From contig NZ_BCMF01000001.1 in assembly GCF_002217925.1 (NCBI RefSeq), positions 124,001 through 188,000 of the forward strand: a DNA stretch of 64,000 nucleotides. The letters are read 5' to 3'. Source of the stretch: Secundilactobacillus mixtipabuli (lineage in GTDB: Bacteria; Bacillota; Bacilli; Lactobacillales; Lactobacillaceae). The stretch's first letter is position 1; each line of letters starts with the position of its first letter. The notes below the pieces were generated by a model, which was not told the origin of the DNA, ran no database searches, and worked only from the letters and a program-made list of their open reading frames with translations. The translations under genes and the position numbers were made by a program. Positions 37,122 to 45,940 of this stretch are shown here, piece by piece.

Positions 37122-38300
37122 ATGTTACTCACCTATAAAGTCGAAATTAAGCCAACAAAAAAGCAAGCCTGGCAGATTGACAACCACATTAGCGGAAGTC
37201 GCTGGGCTTACAATTTATTTTTAGACATCAATAAACAACGCTACGAACAAGGTTATTATTATTTGAACGCGTATGCCTTTAGTAAGTGGTTTAACCATGA
37301 ATACCTTGAAGCCAATCCCGATGACATGTGGATCAAGGATTTATATGCCAAATCAGTTAAACAGGCCTTTATTGATGCGGATATGGCTATGAAACGGTTC
37401 TTTAAGAAGCTGAGTGGTTTTCCACATTGGCGCTCGTTTAAACGCGGTCAGGGCAGTTACTACTTTGTTAAAAACAGCAAAACGCAAATCATTGCCTGCG
37501 AACGTCATCGGATCAAGTTACCCAAGCTCGGCTGGGTCCGTCTCAAAGAATTCGGCTATATTCCCACCAATGCCGAACATTTTGTGATTAAACAAGGTCG
37601 GATTAAATTCAAAGCTGGCCGGTATTACTTGACCTGTTTAGTGGAACAAGCTGAATTACCAAAGTTAGAATTAACTGGTGAACCAATTGGCATTGATCTT
37701 GGTCTAAAAGAGTTTGCCATTCTAAATGATGGTACTTTGTATCCTAATCAGAATAAAAGCAGTCGGGTAAGGCGCATCAGAAAATGTCTACGAAGGATGC
37801 AAAGAAAAATGTCCCGTCAGTATCAAGCACTGAAAGCTAGAAGACAGAAAGAAGGGAAATCTGCTACTGATTTAAATCTAGCTAAAACTCAGCGGAAGGT
37901 GCAACGCTTGTATCAACGTTTAACCAACATTCAGTCAGACTATCAAAATAAGATTATTGCCACCGTGGTGAGAACCAAACCGCGGTGGGTAGCCTTAGAA
38001 GACTTGAATGTTAAGGGTATGATGAAAAATCGGCATTTAGCTAAAGCTGTTAGTTATCAAGGATTCTATAATTTTCGGGTTAAATTAATTGCTAAGTGCC
38101 AGCAATTAGGCATTCCAGTACACTTAACTGGCCGGTTTGAACCAACTTCTAAGTTATGTCATCAATGTGGCTATAAAAAAGTTGATTTAAAGCTAAGTGA
38201 GCGAACCTATCAATGTCCTAAATGTAGTTATACCGCAGATCGCGATATTAATGCGGCCCTGAATATCAGGGATACTGAAAACTTTGAATTAGCTTACTAA
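37122..38300 (+). CDS. tnpB: TnpB (IS200/IS605-family OrfB), RNA-guided nuclease
   Basis: 392 residues from ATG 37122, with AAGGCGG 8 bases upstream. N-terminal OrfB HTH-like part (LLTYKVEIKPTKKQ, SRWAYNLFLD), RuvC-like nuclease with D192 (GIDLGLKEFAI), E293 (ALEDLNVKGM) and D375 (ADRDINAALNI), and a zinc ribbon with C346, C349, C365, C368. All catalytic residues are present, so it should be active. TnpB cuts DNA guided by an RNA from the element's right end. No tnpA is nearby, so mobility would depend on a transposase elsewhere. Confidence 0.93.
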   Translation: MLLTYKVEIKPTKKQAWQIDNHISGSRWAYNLFLDINKQRYEQGYYYLNAYAFSKWFNHEYLEANPDDMWIKDLYAKSVKQAFIDADMAMKRFFKKLSGFPHWRSFKRGQGSYYFVKNSKTQIIACERHRIKLPKLGWVRLKEFGYIPTNAEHFVIKQGRIKFKAGRYYLTCLVEQAELPKLELTGEPIGIDLGLKEFAILNDGTLYPNQNKSSRVRRIRKCLRRMQRKMSRQYQALKARRQKEGKSATDLNLAKTQRKVQRLYQRLTNIQSDYQNKIIATVVRTKPRWVALEDLNVKGMMKNRHLAKAVSYQGFYNFRVKLIAKCQQLGIPVHLTGRFEPTSKLCHQCGYKKVDLKLSERTYQCPKCSYTADRDINAALNIRDTENFELAY

Positions 38301-38413
38301 CACGGGCCTCAAAGCATGTACCGGTGGCTAGCCGGGAATTAACGCTTGTGGACTATCACATCAACTGTATTAGCGAATTCAATGCGAGGCAGGATAGGGA
38401 GAAGCAAGAATAA
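38150..38413 (+). ncRNA. Predicted omega/reRNA at the tnpB 3' end and right end of the element
   Basis: In TnpB elements the guide RNA scaffold covers the end of tnpB and the following 100-150 bases. Here the stretch after the stop contains GGTGGCTAGCC and ends AGGGAGAAGCAAGAA (about 38397-38411), resembling the conserved right end of many IS605-type elements. The guide would be the bases just beyond, about 38412-38432. Boundaries inferred, not proven. Confidence 0.45.
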
Positions 38414-38452
38414 TTGATAACTTATTATAAGTTTATCAGTAGCAGGTGCAGC

Positions 38453-38908
38453 GTGACACCCAGAATTTCTAAGAGACATACTGCTGTTGCCCTGATTATC
38501 GTTTGTCTGTCAGCCGTGTTTGGACTATCGCTTTTGACCAGGGGTCGCAATCTTCAGTCTGGGGAATTATTGCCACGGACGCATCAAATGCTGAATAAGC
38601 ACGTTACCGTCCACTTTGTGACTCCGCGAGGTCATCGACTGAGAACCTACTACTGGTCTACTAGTCACGCTTCCGGTTATGGATCTGATGTCACGGACAT
38701 TTTCAATAGCGACATTATTGAAGCCGGCAGTGGCGTGAACGATCACATCCCGTTAGATTACTCGTTTGACCAAACGGATTTGAGGAATATCAAAGCTCTC
38801 AAAAACGTTCGGTTAGGTGACTCGGTTAATCTGATCGTGGTCAAGCTGCCGCACAATGAACGGCCAAGTGGCCTGCAACGACTTTACAAGTGGCTAGTCG
38901 GTGAATAA
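38453..38908 (+). CDS. Small membrane-anchored hypothetical protein
   Basis: 152 residues from GTG 38453 (AGGTG upstream); a longer frame would start inside the TnpB element's end. One N-terminal membrane helix (TAVALIIVCLSAVFGLSLL) followed by an extracytoplasmic domain with HVTVHFVTPRGHRLRTYYW. No family recognised. The insertion of the TnpB element directly upstream may have separated it from its promoter. Confidence 0.5.
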   Translation: MTPRISKRHTAVALIIVCLSAVFGLSLLTRGRNLQSGELLPRTHQMLNKHVTVHFVTPRGHRLRTYYWSTSHASGYGSDVTDIFNSDIIEAGSGVNDHIPLDYSFDQTDLRNIKALKNVRLGDSVNLIVVKLPHNERPSGLQRLYKWLVGE

Positions 38909-38934
38909 CCAATCAACCAGCACTCACAAATACG

Positions 38935-38983
38935 AAATGGCCCACTATGAAAGAGGCGCATCCTTCATAGTGAGCCATTTTTA
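38935..38983. terminator. Bidirectional terminator
   Basis: Long stem AAATGGC-CACTATGAA with TTCATAGTG-GCCATTT and T5, between two convergent genes. Confidence 0.8.
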
Positions 38984-38984
38984 A

Positions 38985-39248
38985 TTAGTAGAACCGTCGG
39001 CGTGCCCAAGTGGCCGCCAAGCCAACCCCGATTAACGCGGCGAGACCGTCAATCGTTGCCTGCCGCTCACGGGGATTATTGGTCTGCCAAAACTTAATTT
39101 GGCTCTCTCGATTACCGACTTGAATCTGTGCGTTCATCTTTGTGATAACCGGTTCAGCCGTTTGATTAGTCGTAGAGGCACCGACAGTGACTGGCAAACT
39201 TAACCCCAATAATAACAATCCAACAACGATTATCTTCCCTAACACCAT
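38985..39248 (-). CDS. Small exported protein with C-terminal membrane helix
   Basis: 87 residues from ATG 39246-39248 (GGAGG 8 bases upstream). Signal peptide (KIIVVGLLLLGLSLPVTVGA), a short polar middle, and a C-terminal hydrophobic segment ATIDGLAALIGVGLAATW followed by RRRFY. This is the layout of a sortase substrate but no LPxTG-like motif precedes the helix (NPRERQATID). Unknown function; may be a degenerate anchor protein. Confidence 0.55.
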   Translation of the reverse strand: MVLGKIIVVGLLLLGLSLPVTVGASTTNQTAEPVITKMNAQIQVGNRESQIKFWQTNNPRERQATIDGLAALIGVGLAATWARRRFY

Positions 39249-39345
39249 CACGATCGCCTCCACTAGCCTTTCTAATGATTCAACTTAGGTATACGCCCTT
39301 AGTGTGTTGAATCCGTTTTGGTTGTGTAAAGGTTACGTAAAATCA

Positions 39346-39384
39346 AAAAACCTGATAATCAGCTAACTTGCTGATTATCAGGTT
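39346..39384. terminator. Bidirectional terminator after the metalloprotease gene
   Basis: Perfect 15-bp stem AACCTGATAATCAGC with its complement, loop TAACTT, A6 before and T3 after. Confidence 0.8.
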
Positions 39385-39405
39385 TATTCATCTCATATTC
39401 AAATT

Positions 39406-40563
39406 TTACCAGTAACCCAGTTCCATGCCTAACTTTGCCCGGTTAATATCGCGGCTGGATAATGATGGTGATTCAAGCCGTGAATCGTTAGGATCCTTAG
39501 GGGTATCCCAGCCGTACTTGCCGTTCACGCTAGAACTAAAGCCATCATCGCTGGTTTCAGCGTACATAATGTCCGTCAGGTATGGCGTATGATCCAAGCC
39601 AAGTGAATGGCCTAGTTCATGCATGATCACACCTTCCCAATAAGCGGTAGCACTTGGTGCAGCAGCCTTTTGGGCGGCAACTAACTGGTCATACAGGGTG
39701 TGGCCTTGAGCCAAGTAAGCATCCTTTTCAGCAGAGTCACTTGGCGCGCGCTTATAAGCATCCGCCACGTTTTCATACTGATTATACAGTGCCCGAATTT
39801 CTGGCGTATCAGCCACGCTGTCCATGTAGGACTTGTCCTTCAATTCAGTTGAGCTGATGTAAAGATGTTCGCCATCGTTCAATCCATCCCATTGTTTAGA
39901 AGCCTTAGTTGTGACAACTAAATCGTGTTTGGAGGAACTGCCGTTGACAAAGACTGTGCGGCCGAGTGCTTTGTTCCAAACACTCATGGCCTTTTGGGTA
40001 TACGTCTTCAATGCTGAATTAGCAACATAGACCCGCGCTTGATGATTCTTAAAGTTGGTCAACTGGCCGGTCATATTGAACTCTTTGCGGAGATAAGCCC
40101 GGTTAGCACTGTAAAATGCAGCTGGCTGTTTCAAGATCGTCGATGATGGATTCAGATCCTGACCTGCTGCCACTAACTTTTCTAAGGATGACTTCGCCAT
40201 CAAGGGCTTCATCAAATAACCGTGCCAGACCCAGCCCGCCATCTTGCTGTTGGTTGAAGATTTAATGTAATAGTAAACCCGGCTTGATTTGCCAGCTTTT
40301 ACCGTCTCTTGAGCCTTCGCATAAAAAACCGTATTGTGGCCGCTAGAAAGCTTGAATGCCTTTTTCTTCATGTCACTCTTATAAGCATAAGCTTTCTTTG
40401 CTTTCGATTGGTCAATCTGGTACTTTTGCGTACTCATTGACTTTTTCGAAACAATCGCTATTTTCGTTTTCGCTTGTGCAGTCGGCGTTGTTACCGCAGG
40501 TGCAGCGGCGATTACACCCATAAACGACATCGCTGCAACCATCATAATACCCAGTTTTTTCAT
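39406..40563 (-). CDS. Secreted matrixin-like zinc metalloprotease (long form)
   Basis: 385 residues: signal peptide (to about 31, VTTPTAQAK), an SH3-like or S-layer-like N-terminal domain rich in Lys/Tyr (about 35-130), and a C-terminal metzincin catalytic domain with the zinc motif HELGHSLGLDH (315-325) and Met-turn IMYAE (M333). Family M10-like bacterial matrixin. It could process surface proteins or host matrix. Single gene with its own terminator. Confidence 0.82.
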   Translation of the reverse strand: MKKLGIMMVAAMSFMGVIAAAPAVTTPTAQAKTKIAIVSKKSMSTQKYQIDQSKAKKAYAYKSDMKKKAFKLSSGHNTVFYAKAQETVKAGKSSRVYYYIKSSTNSKMAGWVWHGYLMKPLMAKSSLEKLVAAGQDLNPSSTILKQPAAFYSANRAYLRKEFNMTGQLTNFKNHQARVYVANSALKTYTQKAMSVWNKALGRTVFVNGSSSKHDLVVTTKASKQWDGLNDGEHLYISSTELKDKSYMDSVADTPEIRALYNQYENVADAYKRAPSDSAEKDAYLAQGHTLYDQLVAAQKAAAPSATAYWEGVIMHELGHSLGLDHTPYLTDIMYAETSDDGFSSSVNGKYGWDTPKDPNDSRLESPSLSSRDINRAKLGMELGYW

Positions 40564-40671
40564 ACCTAGAAGGCCCCCTTGAACAACGTATTACTTTTAT
40601 GCAATACTCCTCAATCTATCTAGGGTCATTCTACCATATTTACCCGATATGTTGCTTGATATGCGCAAAGA

Positions 40672-40932
40672 TTATTGGAAATTGATGGTTAATTCTTTGT
40701 TCATCGCGGTGGCAATTTTAGCCAGCGTTTCAATCGTGATATTCGTGCCGCCGTTTTCCCAGCGGGCGATTGATGATTGCGGGACCTTCATCAGTTCACC
40801 GAGCTGGCTTTGCGTCAAACCGGCCTCTGCTCGCAAGGCTTGGATCTCAACGGCGTACTTGTAACGAATACTGCTTTGGTGGAATTTCTTAGCAAATGCT
40901 GGTTTGTCAAAAATGTTCTGTGCTTGTTTCAA
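40672..40932 (-). CDS. XRE-family helix-turn-helix regulator
   Basis: 86 residues: a Cro/C1-type HTH (LRAEAGLTQSQLGELMKVPQSSIARWENG) in the middle, with an N-terminal FDKPAFAKKFHQSS stretch as in HigA/MqsA-type antitoxins. TTG start with AGGAGG 9 bases upstream. No toxin frame is beside it, so it is an orphan antitoxin-like regulator or an independent repressor. A LexA-like box lies upstream. Confidence 0.75.
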   Translation of the reverse strand: MKQAQNIFDKPAFAKKFHQSSIRYKYAVEIQALRAEAGLTQSQLGELMKVPQSSIARWENGGTNITIETLAKIATAMNKELTINFQ

Positions 40933-41039
40933 TGCGGGAATCCTCCTGTTGGTTGTGTGCGTCGTTTATGATCGACAGAAAGTGTCAGGCGAATGCCTTG
41001 GACAACTGTTATTCTACCTAATATCATAAAAGATAAAAT

Positions 41040-41053
41040 CGAACAAATGTTCT
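41040..41053. promoter_or_regulatory. LexA/DinR-like box upstream of the XRE gene
   Basis: CGAACAAATGTTCT fits the Gram-positive SOS box pattern CGAAC-N4-GTTC, about 110 bases before the XRE start. Confidence 0.35.
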
Positions 41054-41172
41054 TGTATTTTGAAATTAAATATGATAACCTTAGGTTGTTCGGTTGATGA
41101 ATGCTCATCGAACACGTTCAAGTCATTCGTAATCACCACCCCTAAAGTGATTGCTATGACAGAAATTACCTC

Positions 41173-41214
41173 AAAAAAAGGATCAGCAGCCTATCCCGTT
41201 GCTGATCTTTTTTT
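41173..41214. terminator. Bidirectional terminator
   Basis: GATCAGCA pairs with TGCTGATC; A7 before and T7 after. The rest of 40933-41386 contains no gene I can support. Confidence 0.75.
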
Positions 41215-41340
41215 GCGTCCAAATAGTGGCATATACCATTTCAAAATCGCCAGTATAACATTCCTGAAATTAATTCAGATTTGCCATACCGTTTCATTTT
41301 TAAAAGAACACTCATTTTCCCCTAAAAGCCACCTCCATCA

Positions 41341-41370
41341 AACGACAAAAAAAGAGCTCCCCAACAGGGA
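41341..41370 (-). terminator. Terminator of the NlpC/P60 gene
   Basis: Minus strand GTTCCC-TGTT-GGGGAGC with a T7 tail, directly after the stop. Confidence 0.55.
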
Positions 41371-41386
41371 ACCCTTCACTTATCGT

Positions 41387-42202
41387 CTATAGAAATGGCC
41401 GCTTAACGCCAGCAATATCTGACCGCTGACCGTTGCGGATTGGTTGAACCATAACACGTGGTGGCCATGACTCGATGACGCGGTTACCGCCAAGATAAAT
41501 CGCGACGTGCCAGATGACATGCGTCCCTGGTTCATAGTAGAAGATCAAGTCGCCGCGTTCACGGTGCTTATAAGCTACCCGCTTCAGTTTCTTTGAAGCC
41601 CACAGGTTACGAGAATTCCACTCGTTACCTGGGTGAGCATGGTTGATGGAACTGATGGGTGCTGGGTTGATGCCGCCAGCATACAGTGCCTGCATGGCTA
41701 AGCCGGAGCAGTCCACCCCGTAGCTAGGACTGGATGATGACCCAACCAGATAAGGGCGGCCCTTATACTTGTAGGCTTGCTTAATCATTGCCTCAACGTG
41801 AGCTTTACGGCTGCTCTTAGTCGTCACTTTCAGCGGTGCGACGTAGCTGTCAATGCTGGTCCAAGAGGACTTCGAAAAGCCCATCTTGACCCAGGTGGCT
41901 TCATCCACGTCCCCAGTCGCTTTCAAATGATGCTTACGCTGGAAATTCTTCACCTGATAATAGGTCGCCGTATTGTACTTATCGTAGCCACCAAAGGTAT
42001 GCATCTTCTTCATGATCTTCCAGGTCTTGATACCTTCATAGCCCCGTTTGACCGTGTAGCCGACCTTGCCGTAAGGCTTGATCTGCTTGTCTTGAACCTG
42101 ATAGTAGCCCTTTGGGTTCTGGTAAGCTGACGCTTGAGTGGTAGCTCCTGCCATCCCCACGGCAGCTCCTAGACTTAACGCAAAAATCCATTTCCACTTC
42201 AT
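41387..42202 (-). CDS. Secreted NlpC/P60 peptidoglycan endopeptidase
   Basis: About 271 residues from the second ATG (GGGGGG 9 bases upstream); an ATG two codons earlier is possible. Signal peptide, a peptidoglycan-binding-1-like region (ATYYQVKNFQRKHHLKATGDVDEATWVKMG) and a C-terminal NlpC/P60 domain with catalytic Cys in VDCSGLAMQALY (about 165) and His in WHVAIYLG (about 232). Cleaves stem peptides in peptidoglycan. Operon with the C39-like peptidase gene 21-27 bases upstream. Confidence 0.88.
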   Translation of the reverse strand: MKWKWIFALSLGAAVGMAGATTQASAYQNPKGYYQVQDKQIKPYGKVGYTVKRGYEGIKTWKIMKKMHTFGGYDKYNTATYYQVKNFQRKHHLKATGDVDEATWVKMGFSKSSWTSIDSYVAPLKVTTKSSRKAHVEAMIKQAYKYKGRPYLVGSSSSPSYGVDCSGLAMQALYAGGINPAPISSINHAHPGNEWNSRNLWASKKLKRVAYKHRERGDLIFYYEPGTHVIWHVAIYLGGNRVIESWPPRVMVQPIRNGQRSDIAGVKRPFL

Positions 42203-42229
42203 ACTCATAATCCCCCCACTAATTTAAAA

Positions 42230-43072
42230 TTAATAACTCAGTGCGCGATTTGCATCTAGTTTACGGTGTGACGTCATCGTACTGTTGGTCATACTGGTTC
42301 GTTTCTTCGTCCACGGATCGTTGTAGTAGATCCGGGATTTAGAGTACCCCGTCACCGTCAGTGCGTGGTTGCTGAAGCCGTCAAAATGACCGACCCAGAC
42401 CACGACCAAATGATTGTGGCGGACCTGTTTCTTAATGCTGGTCAGGCTGTAACCCGTCATGTTCTTGGCGGTGCCCATGTGGGCTTTCACAACGCCCATG
42501 AGACCGCCGGGATAAACGTACCAGCCACTCGTCTTGTAAGGACTGCCGACAAACCCCTTGTTGGGATTGCTGCTGCGTGGCATCTCTTTAGCAAGGCTCG
42601 TCTTCGTGACCTTGGCCCCGCCGAACTGCAGCATCATTGCCGTAGCCGTGATCTCACAGCCGGTTGGTAATTCCGGACGCTGACCGATCAGTGGCGCATA
42701 TAGTTTATACGTTGACGTATCGGTAGCCTTTTGATTGATCCAGCCAGTCTGATTATGGTTGTAGGTAAACTTCAGCCAAGTCGTGCCATTCGCATTCTCC
42801 TCACGGGTAATATGAATGGTTTTACCAGCAAAGTTACGGCCGTAGCTCATCGGCGTCATGTTCTTAGCTGACGTCTGATAACCGCCAGTAGCGTATACGC
42901 CGTAGTTCTGCGAGCTATTGGGCCCCAATGTCGTGTAGTAGCTTACCTTGGTCAGCTTGGTGACCTGGGCATAAGTAGCAGCGCTGGCACCGTTAGCACT
43001 GGTAACCAGTGTACCGGCACCGACGGAAAGGCCAAGCAGCAGTGCTGCAATTGCGTGTTTCACTTTCATCAT
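42230..43072 (-). CDS. Secreted C39-like (Peptidase_C39_2) cysteine peptidase
   Basis: About 280 residues. Start ATG 43070-43072, with GAGGAG 7 bases upstream. Signal peptide, an SH3b-like stretch (GPNSSQNYGVYATGGYQTSA to TGWINQ), then the papain-like C39_2 domain with Cys in LPTGCEITATAMML and His in FSNHALTVTGYSK followed by the Asn/Asp of RIYYNDPW. Possible role in processing of surface proteins or wall peptides. First gene of a two-gene operon with the NlpC/P60 enzyme. Confidence 0.82.
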   Translation of the reverse strand: MMKVKHAIAALLLGLSVGAGTLVTSANGASAATYAQVTKLTKVSYYTTLGPNSSQNYGVYATGGYQTSAKNMTPMSYGRNFAGKTIHITREENANGTTWLKFTYNHNQTGWINQKATDTSTYKLYAPLIGQRPELPTGCEITATAMMLQFGGAKVTKTSLAKEMPRSSNPNKGFVGSPYKTSGWYVYPGGLMGVVKAHMGTAKNMTGYSLTSIKKQVRHNHLVVVWVGHFDGFSNHALTVTGYSKSRIYYNDPWTKKRTSMTNSTMTSHRKLDANRALSY

Positions 43073-43299
43073 ATGTAAACTCCTCAATTGGATTTACCTG
43101 AAGTATACCATATTCTGGCGCTTATGAAGCTATCAACTCCGGCTCAATTTGAGGATGAATTAAATCGTTGCGCCATAGGTCTATAACGACAAGGATTTAA
43201 TATCATTTCTTGATGCACACACATTCTAAAATTTACTTTAGTCCATTACGTCAATATAGCCTTAGCCTGCTCTACAACTCAGATTCCGGCCATATAACA

Positions 43300-43345
43300 C
43301 CAAACGACGCCATCCCGATAAAGCCCATCGGAATAACGTCGTTTG
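43300..43345. repeat. Hairpin AAACGACG/CGTCGTTT in the C39-metalloprotease gap
   Basis: An 8-bp outer stem encloses an inner CCGAT/ATCGG stem. It lies in the otherwise gene-free interval 43073-43445 upstream of the C39 gene. Function unclear; no T tract directly follows. Confidence 0.45.
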
Positions 43346-43394
43346 CTATTATATTCTGGAATCTACCGAGTTGTGCCACAGCCTTATACAAAAA

Positions 43395-43427
43395 AATACC
43401 CATCCCCCCCGGAATGGATATTTCATT
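43395..43427 (-). terminator. Terminator of the short metalloprotease gene
   Basis: AAATAxCCAT pairs with ATGGxTATTT around a C7/GG loop; T7 on the minus strand. Confidence 0.7.
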
Positions 43428-43445
43428 TCTAATTTAAATTGTTTA

Positions 43446-44099
43446 TTAACGGTAACTGTGAATCAAACCATTAACATCAGGCTTTGATACGGATTGATCT
43501 CTGGTAGCGTAATACATCACACTGTGCTTGCCGACGTTATGTTCTAAGCCTAAAGCATGGCCTAATTCATGTTCGGCAACGTTGGTCCGTTCACCCTTTG
43601 AATAGTGATAACGGTTGGCAACGTTGGTGTAAACGTATGATTTGGCGCTGGCCATCACAGCCAGGCCGTTCATTGTTTTATCGTTAAAGTATGACGAATA
43701 AGTGATCCCAACGGTTGAATCATTTTTACCCATTGGTGAGTTTGCATTTGACAAGGTAATGTCTGCTTTACCGGAAGTGGCAACTAATTTAACCACGCCG
43801 CTACGGTTCCAGGTCTTAACAGCTGAACTCCAAACGGACTTGTAATAACTTGATCCGCTGGCGATTTTATAGGTGATTGTGGTGGTTGCCCAACGCTTAG
43901 CAGCAGGTGTCAAACTGGCTTTACCAGTGGCAGCGCCGCCATCAGCTTTGGCAGTGCCAAATGAAACGGCTGTTTTAACAGCTTCTGTAGCATCGGCATC
44001 AGTAACAACCTTTGCGCTGGCGTGACTTGGTGTAGCAAAACTCAAACCTGCAACGACAGCAACAAATGTCAACAAAGTACCCATTAAACGATTATTCAT
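43446..44099 (-). CDS. Secreted matrixin-like zinc metalloprotease (short form)
   Basis: 217 residues: signal peptide (about 1-29), short propeptide-like part, and catalytic domain with KRWATTTITYKIASG strand, zinc motif HELGHALGLEH (177-187) and Met-turn SVMYYAT. AAGGAG lies 13 bases before ATG 44097-44099, rather far. Second M10-like protease within 4 kb, here right beside the S-layer genes. Confidence 0.82.
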   Translation of the reverse strand: MNNRLMGTLLTFVAVVAGLSFATPSHASAKVVTDADATEAVKTAVSFGTAKADGGAATGKASLTPAAKRWATTTITYKIASGSSYYKSVWSSAVKTWNRSGVVKLVATSGKADITLSNANSPMGKNDSTVGITYSSYFNDKTMNGLAVMASAKSYVYTNVANRYHYSKGERTNVAEHELGHALGLEHNVGKHSVMYYATRDQSVSKPDVNGLIHSYR

Positions 44100-44612
44100 A
44101 TAAACTGAAAGTCTCCTTATATTCTAAAGTGTCTCGACAATCAGCTTTTTCTATCAAAATTCTCCAAAAATATAACACACGAGAGAGAGTCGTGTTTGCG
44201 TCATATATAAAATTGCTAAACCATGTTACGGTGAAAATTAAATCGTTGTTCCCATGTTGATTATTGACCCCCAATAACCAACGCAACGAGGATGACTATA
44301 GCACCCCCATTTGGTGAATACAACACTTTTTCAAAATTAATTTATTTTATGAAAACCAATTTTCAGTTTACTGTAACATTCTCCGTTAAGCTTGAAAGCC
44401 TAATATATCAGGGATACACGGATATTGTGAAATATTTACGTTCAAATGTAAACAGTTTCAATTACATTTGACATGCTAAAAAGTAATAATCTTTTTCATC
44501 CGTTTTCAAAATATTAGCCCTATTTTTAGGACACATAATATTAAGTGTCCTTTTTTAGACAATAAAAAAACGTCGCCCGAAGGCAACGTTTCAAATGCTA
44601 ATCATTGTGCGA
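44100..44612. other. A+T-rich intergenic region with two terminators
   Basis: No gene seen. A plus-strand hairpin GGACAC-(10)-GTGTCC-T6 at 44529-44557 has no obvious plus-strand gene to serve. AAACGT-GCC-CGAA-GGC-ACGTTT at 44566-44593 with T7 on the minus strand ends the S-layer gene 44613-45830. Confidence 0.6.
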
Positions 44613-45830
44613 TTAGTTTGCAGCACGATATGTTGCACGGACAGTGATCGTCTGCTCAGCATCGTTAGTCGTTGTTGGCGTATTTGCAGCACTAACGAAG
44701 TTGTAATGTGTGCCCGAGTTATCAACTAAGTGGGCCAGACCAGCGTCATTGATGATGTTTTCAACATCCGTAAAGTTAATTTCTTGGCCAGCTTTAACTT
44801 GGAAGGCAGCCTTAGCACCCGCAGCATCCAGTGCAGCTTGATCATGGCTATTCAGCGTAATAGCATGGTTACCTTCGTCAGCAAGAACAACTTTGATTGC
44901 TTTAGTACTGTGACTGCCATCATCCTTCACATAGAAAATAACGGTTGAGCCATTCTTAACGACTTTAGTGAACAGTGAAGCAGCACCGCCATCGCTACTG
45001 TCATTAGGAATAAAGCCTGAAGGCAAGCCGTCGATGATGCTCTTCATATTAGCAGGCGTCGACAAATCAGTCGTCGCTGTACTGTTATCAAACGGAACCG
45101 TACCTTTACCTACTAGATTACCGTTGCTCTCGTCAACGTATTTGATATTGATGAGGTTACCCTGTGGTGCTCGCACAGCAGCGTAGTAGATCCAGCCAGT
45201 CACTGATGGATTCTGGTCATCTCTAACTTGGTAGTAAAGTGACCCTTCACGCACCTTAGTTTCAGCACCAATGATCGTGAACGTATCCGTTGACTTGAAA
45301 CCAGTGATTTTAGCAGCCTTATACTGCGTATTCTTCGGTGCCGTCCAGAGCGTATTCTTGGATGGGTCAACGATAGTATAACCCGTTGTCTGACTTGGTA
45401 ACCCCCGCTGTCTCGTGGTGTCAGTGGATTTGATCCCGCCACCGAACTGAGTGGTATCTTTACCACCATAGATCCAGCCACGGTAATGGCCATCAAACGA
45501 AACCACCTTGTAGTAGACTGAGCCACGGTTAGTGGAAACGATGGCGTAGGCACGGAAGTAATCGGTCGAACGAGGCGTGATCGTTAACTTACCCATTGTT
45601 GTCTTTGAAGCAATCACCCGAGCACCCTTAATGGTCCCTGGCTTAGAATACAAAGCTTTGGCACCAGTAGGCACCACATTACGTGATTCTGGTGCAGAGG
45701 TAAAGTAAGCTGGCTTAGTGACATAAGCATATGACTTAGCACTAGCAGTGGTTGCAGCAAAACCAGATGCAGCCAGGACTGAAACAGCAGCTAACCCAAT
45801 GGTTACTGTTTTTTTCAAACTTGATTTCAT
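44613..45830 (-). CDS. S-layer protein paralogue 1
   Basis: 405 residues: L. brevis/buchneri/kefiri-type S-layer precursor. Signal peptide MKSSLKKTVTIGLAAVSVLAASGFAATTASA, then basic repeats of the wall-binding half (RNVVPTGAKALYSKPGT, NRGSVYYKVVSFDGHYRGWIYGGKDT, NTLWTAPKNTQYKAAKITGF, REGSLYYQV) and a Thr/Asn-rich C-terminal half with LINIKYVDESNGNLVG, which resembles MucBP/internalin-type folds. It would assemble on secondary wall polymers. Adjacent to and highly similar to the next gene. Confidence 0.88.
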   Translation of the reverse strand: MKSSLKKTVTIGLAAVSVLAASGFAATTASAKSYAYVTKPAYFTSAPESRNVVPTGAKALYSKPGTIKGARVIASKTTMGKLTITPRSTDYFRAYAIVSTNRGSVYYKVVSFDGHYRGWIYGGKDTTQFGGGIKSTDTTRQRGLPSQTTGYTIVDPSKNTLWTAPKNTQYKAAKITGFKSTDTFTIIGAETKVREGSLYYQVRDDQNPSVTGWIYYAAVRAPQGNLINIKYVDESNGNLVGKGTVPFDNSTATTDLSTPANMKSIIDGLPSGFIPNDSSDGGAASLFTKVVKNGSTVIFYVKDDGSHSTKAIKVVLADEGNHAITLNSHDQAALDAAGAKAAFQVKAGQEINFTDVENIINDAGLAHLVDNSGTHYNFVSAANTPTTTNDAEQTITVRATYRAAN

Positions 45831-45893
45831 ATCAATAACACTCCTTTTTTAACGACCTCATTTTAGTTCCAGCCGTTAATCTATTTCTGACAA

Positions 45894-45920
45894 AAAACGC
45901 CGCCAAGCGGCGACGTTTTA
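45894..45920 (-). terminator. Terminator of S-layer paralogue 2
   Basis: AAAACGCCGC pairs with GCGGCGxCGTTTT; T6 tail on the minus strand. Confidence 0.8.
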
Positions 45921-45940
45921 AAATCTAATTTAGTTAACGA

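Noticed and set aside
41060-41392. 110-codon plus-strand frame between the XRE and NlpC/P60 genes
   Set aside because: It runs straight through a strong bidirectional terminator at 41173-41214, lacks a ribosome binding site and resembles nothing.
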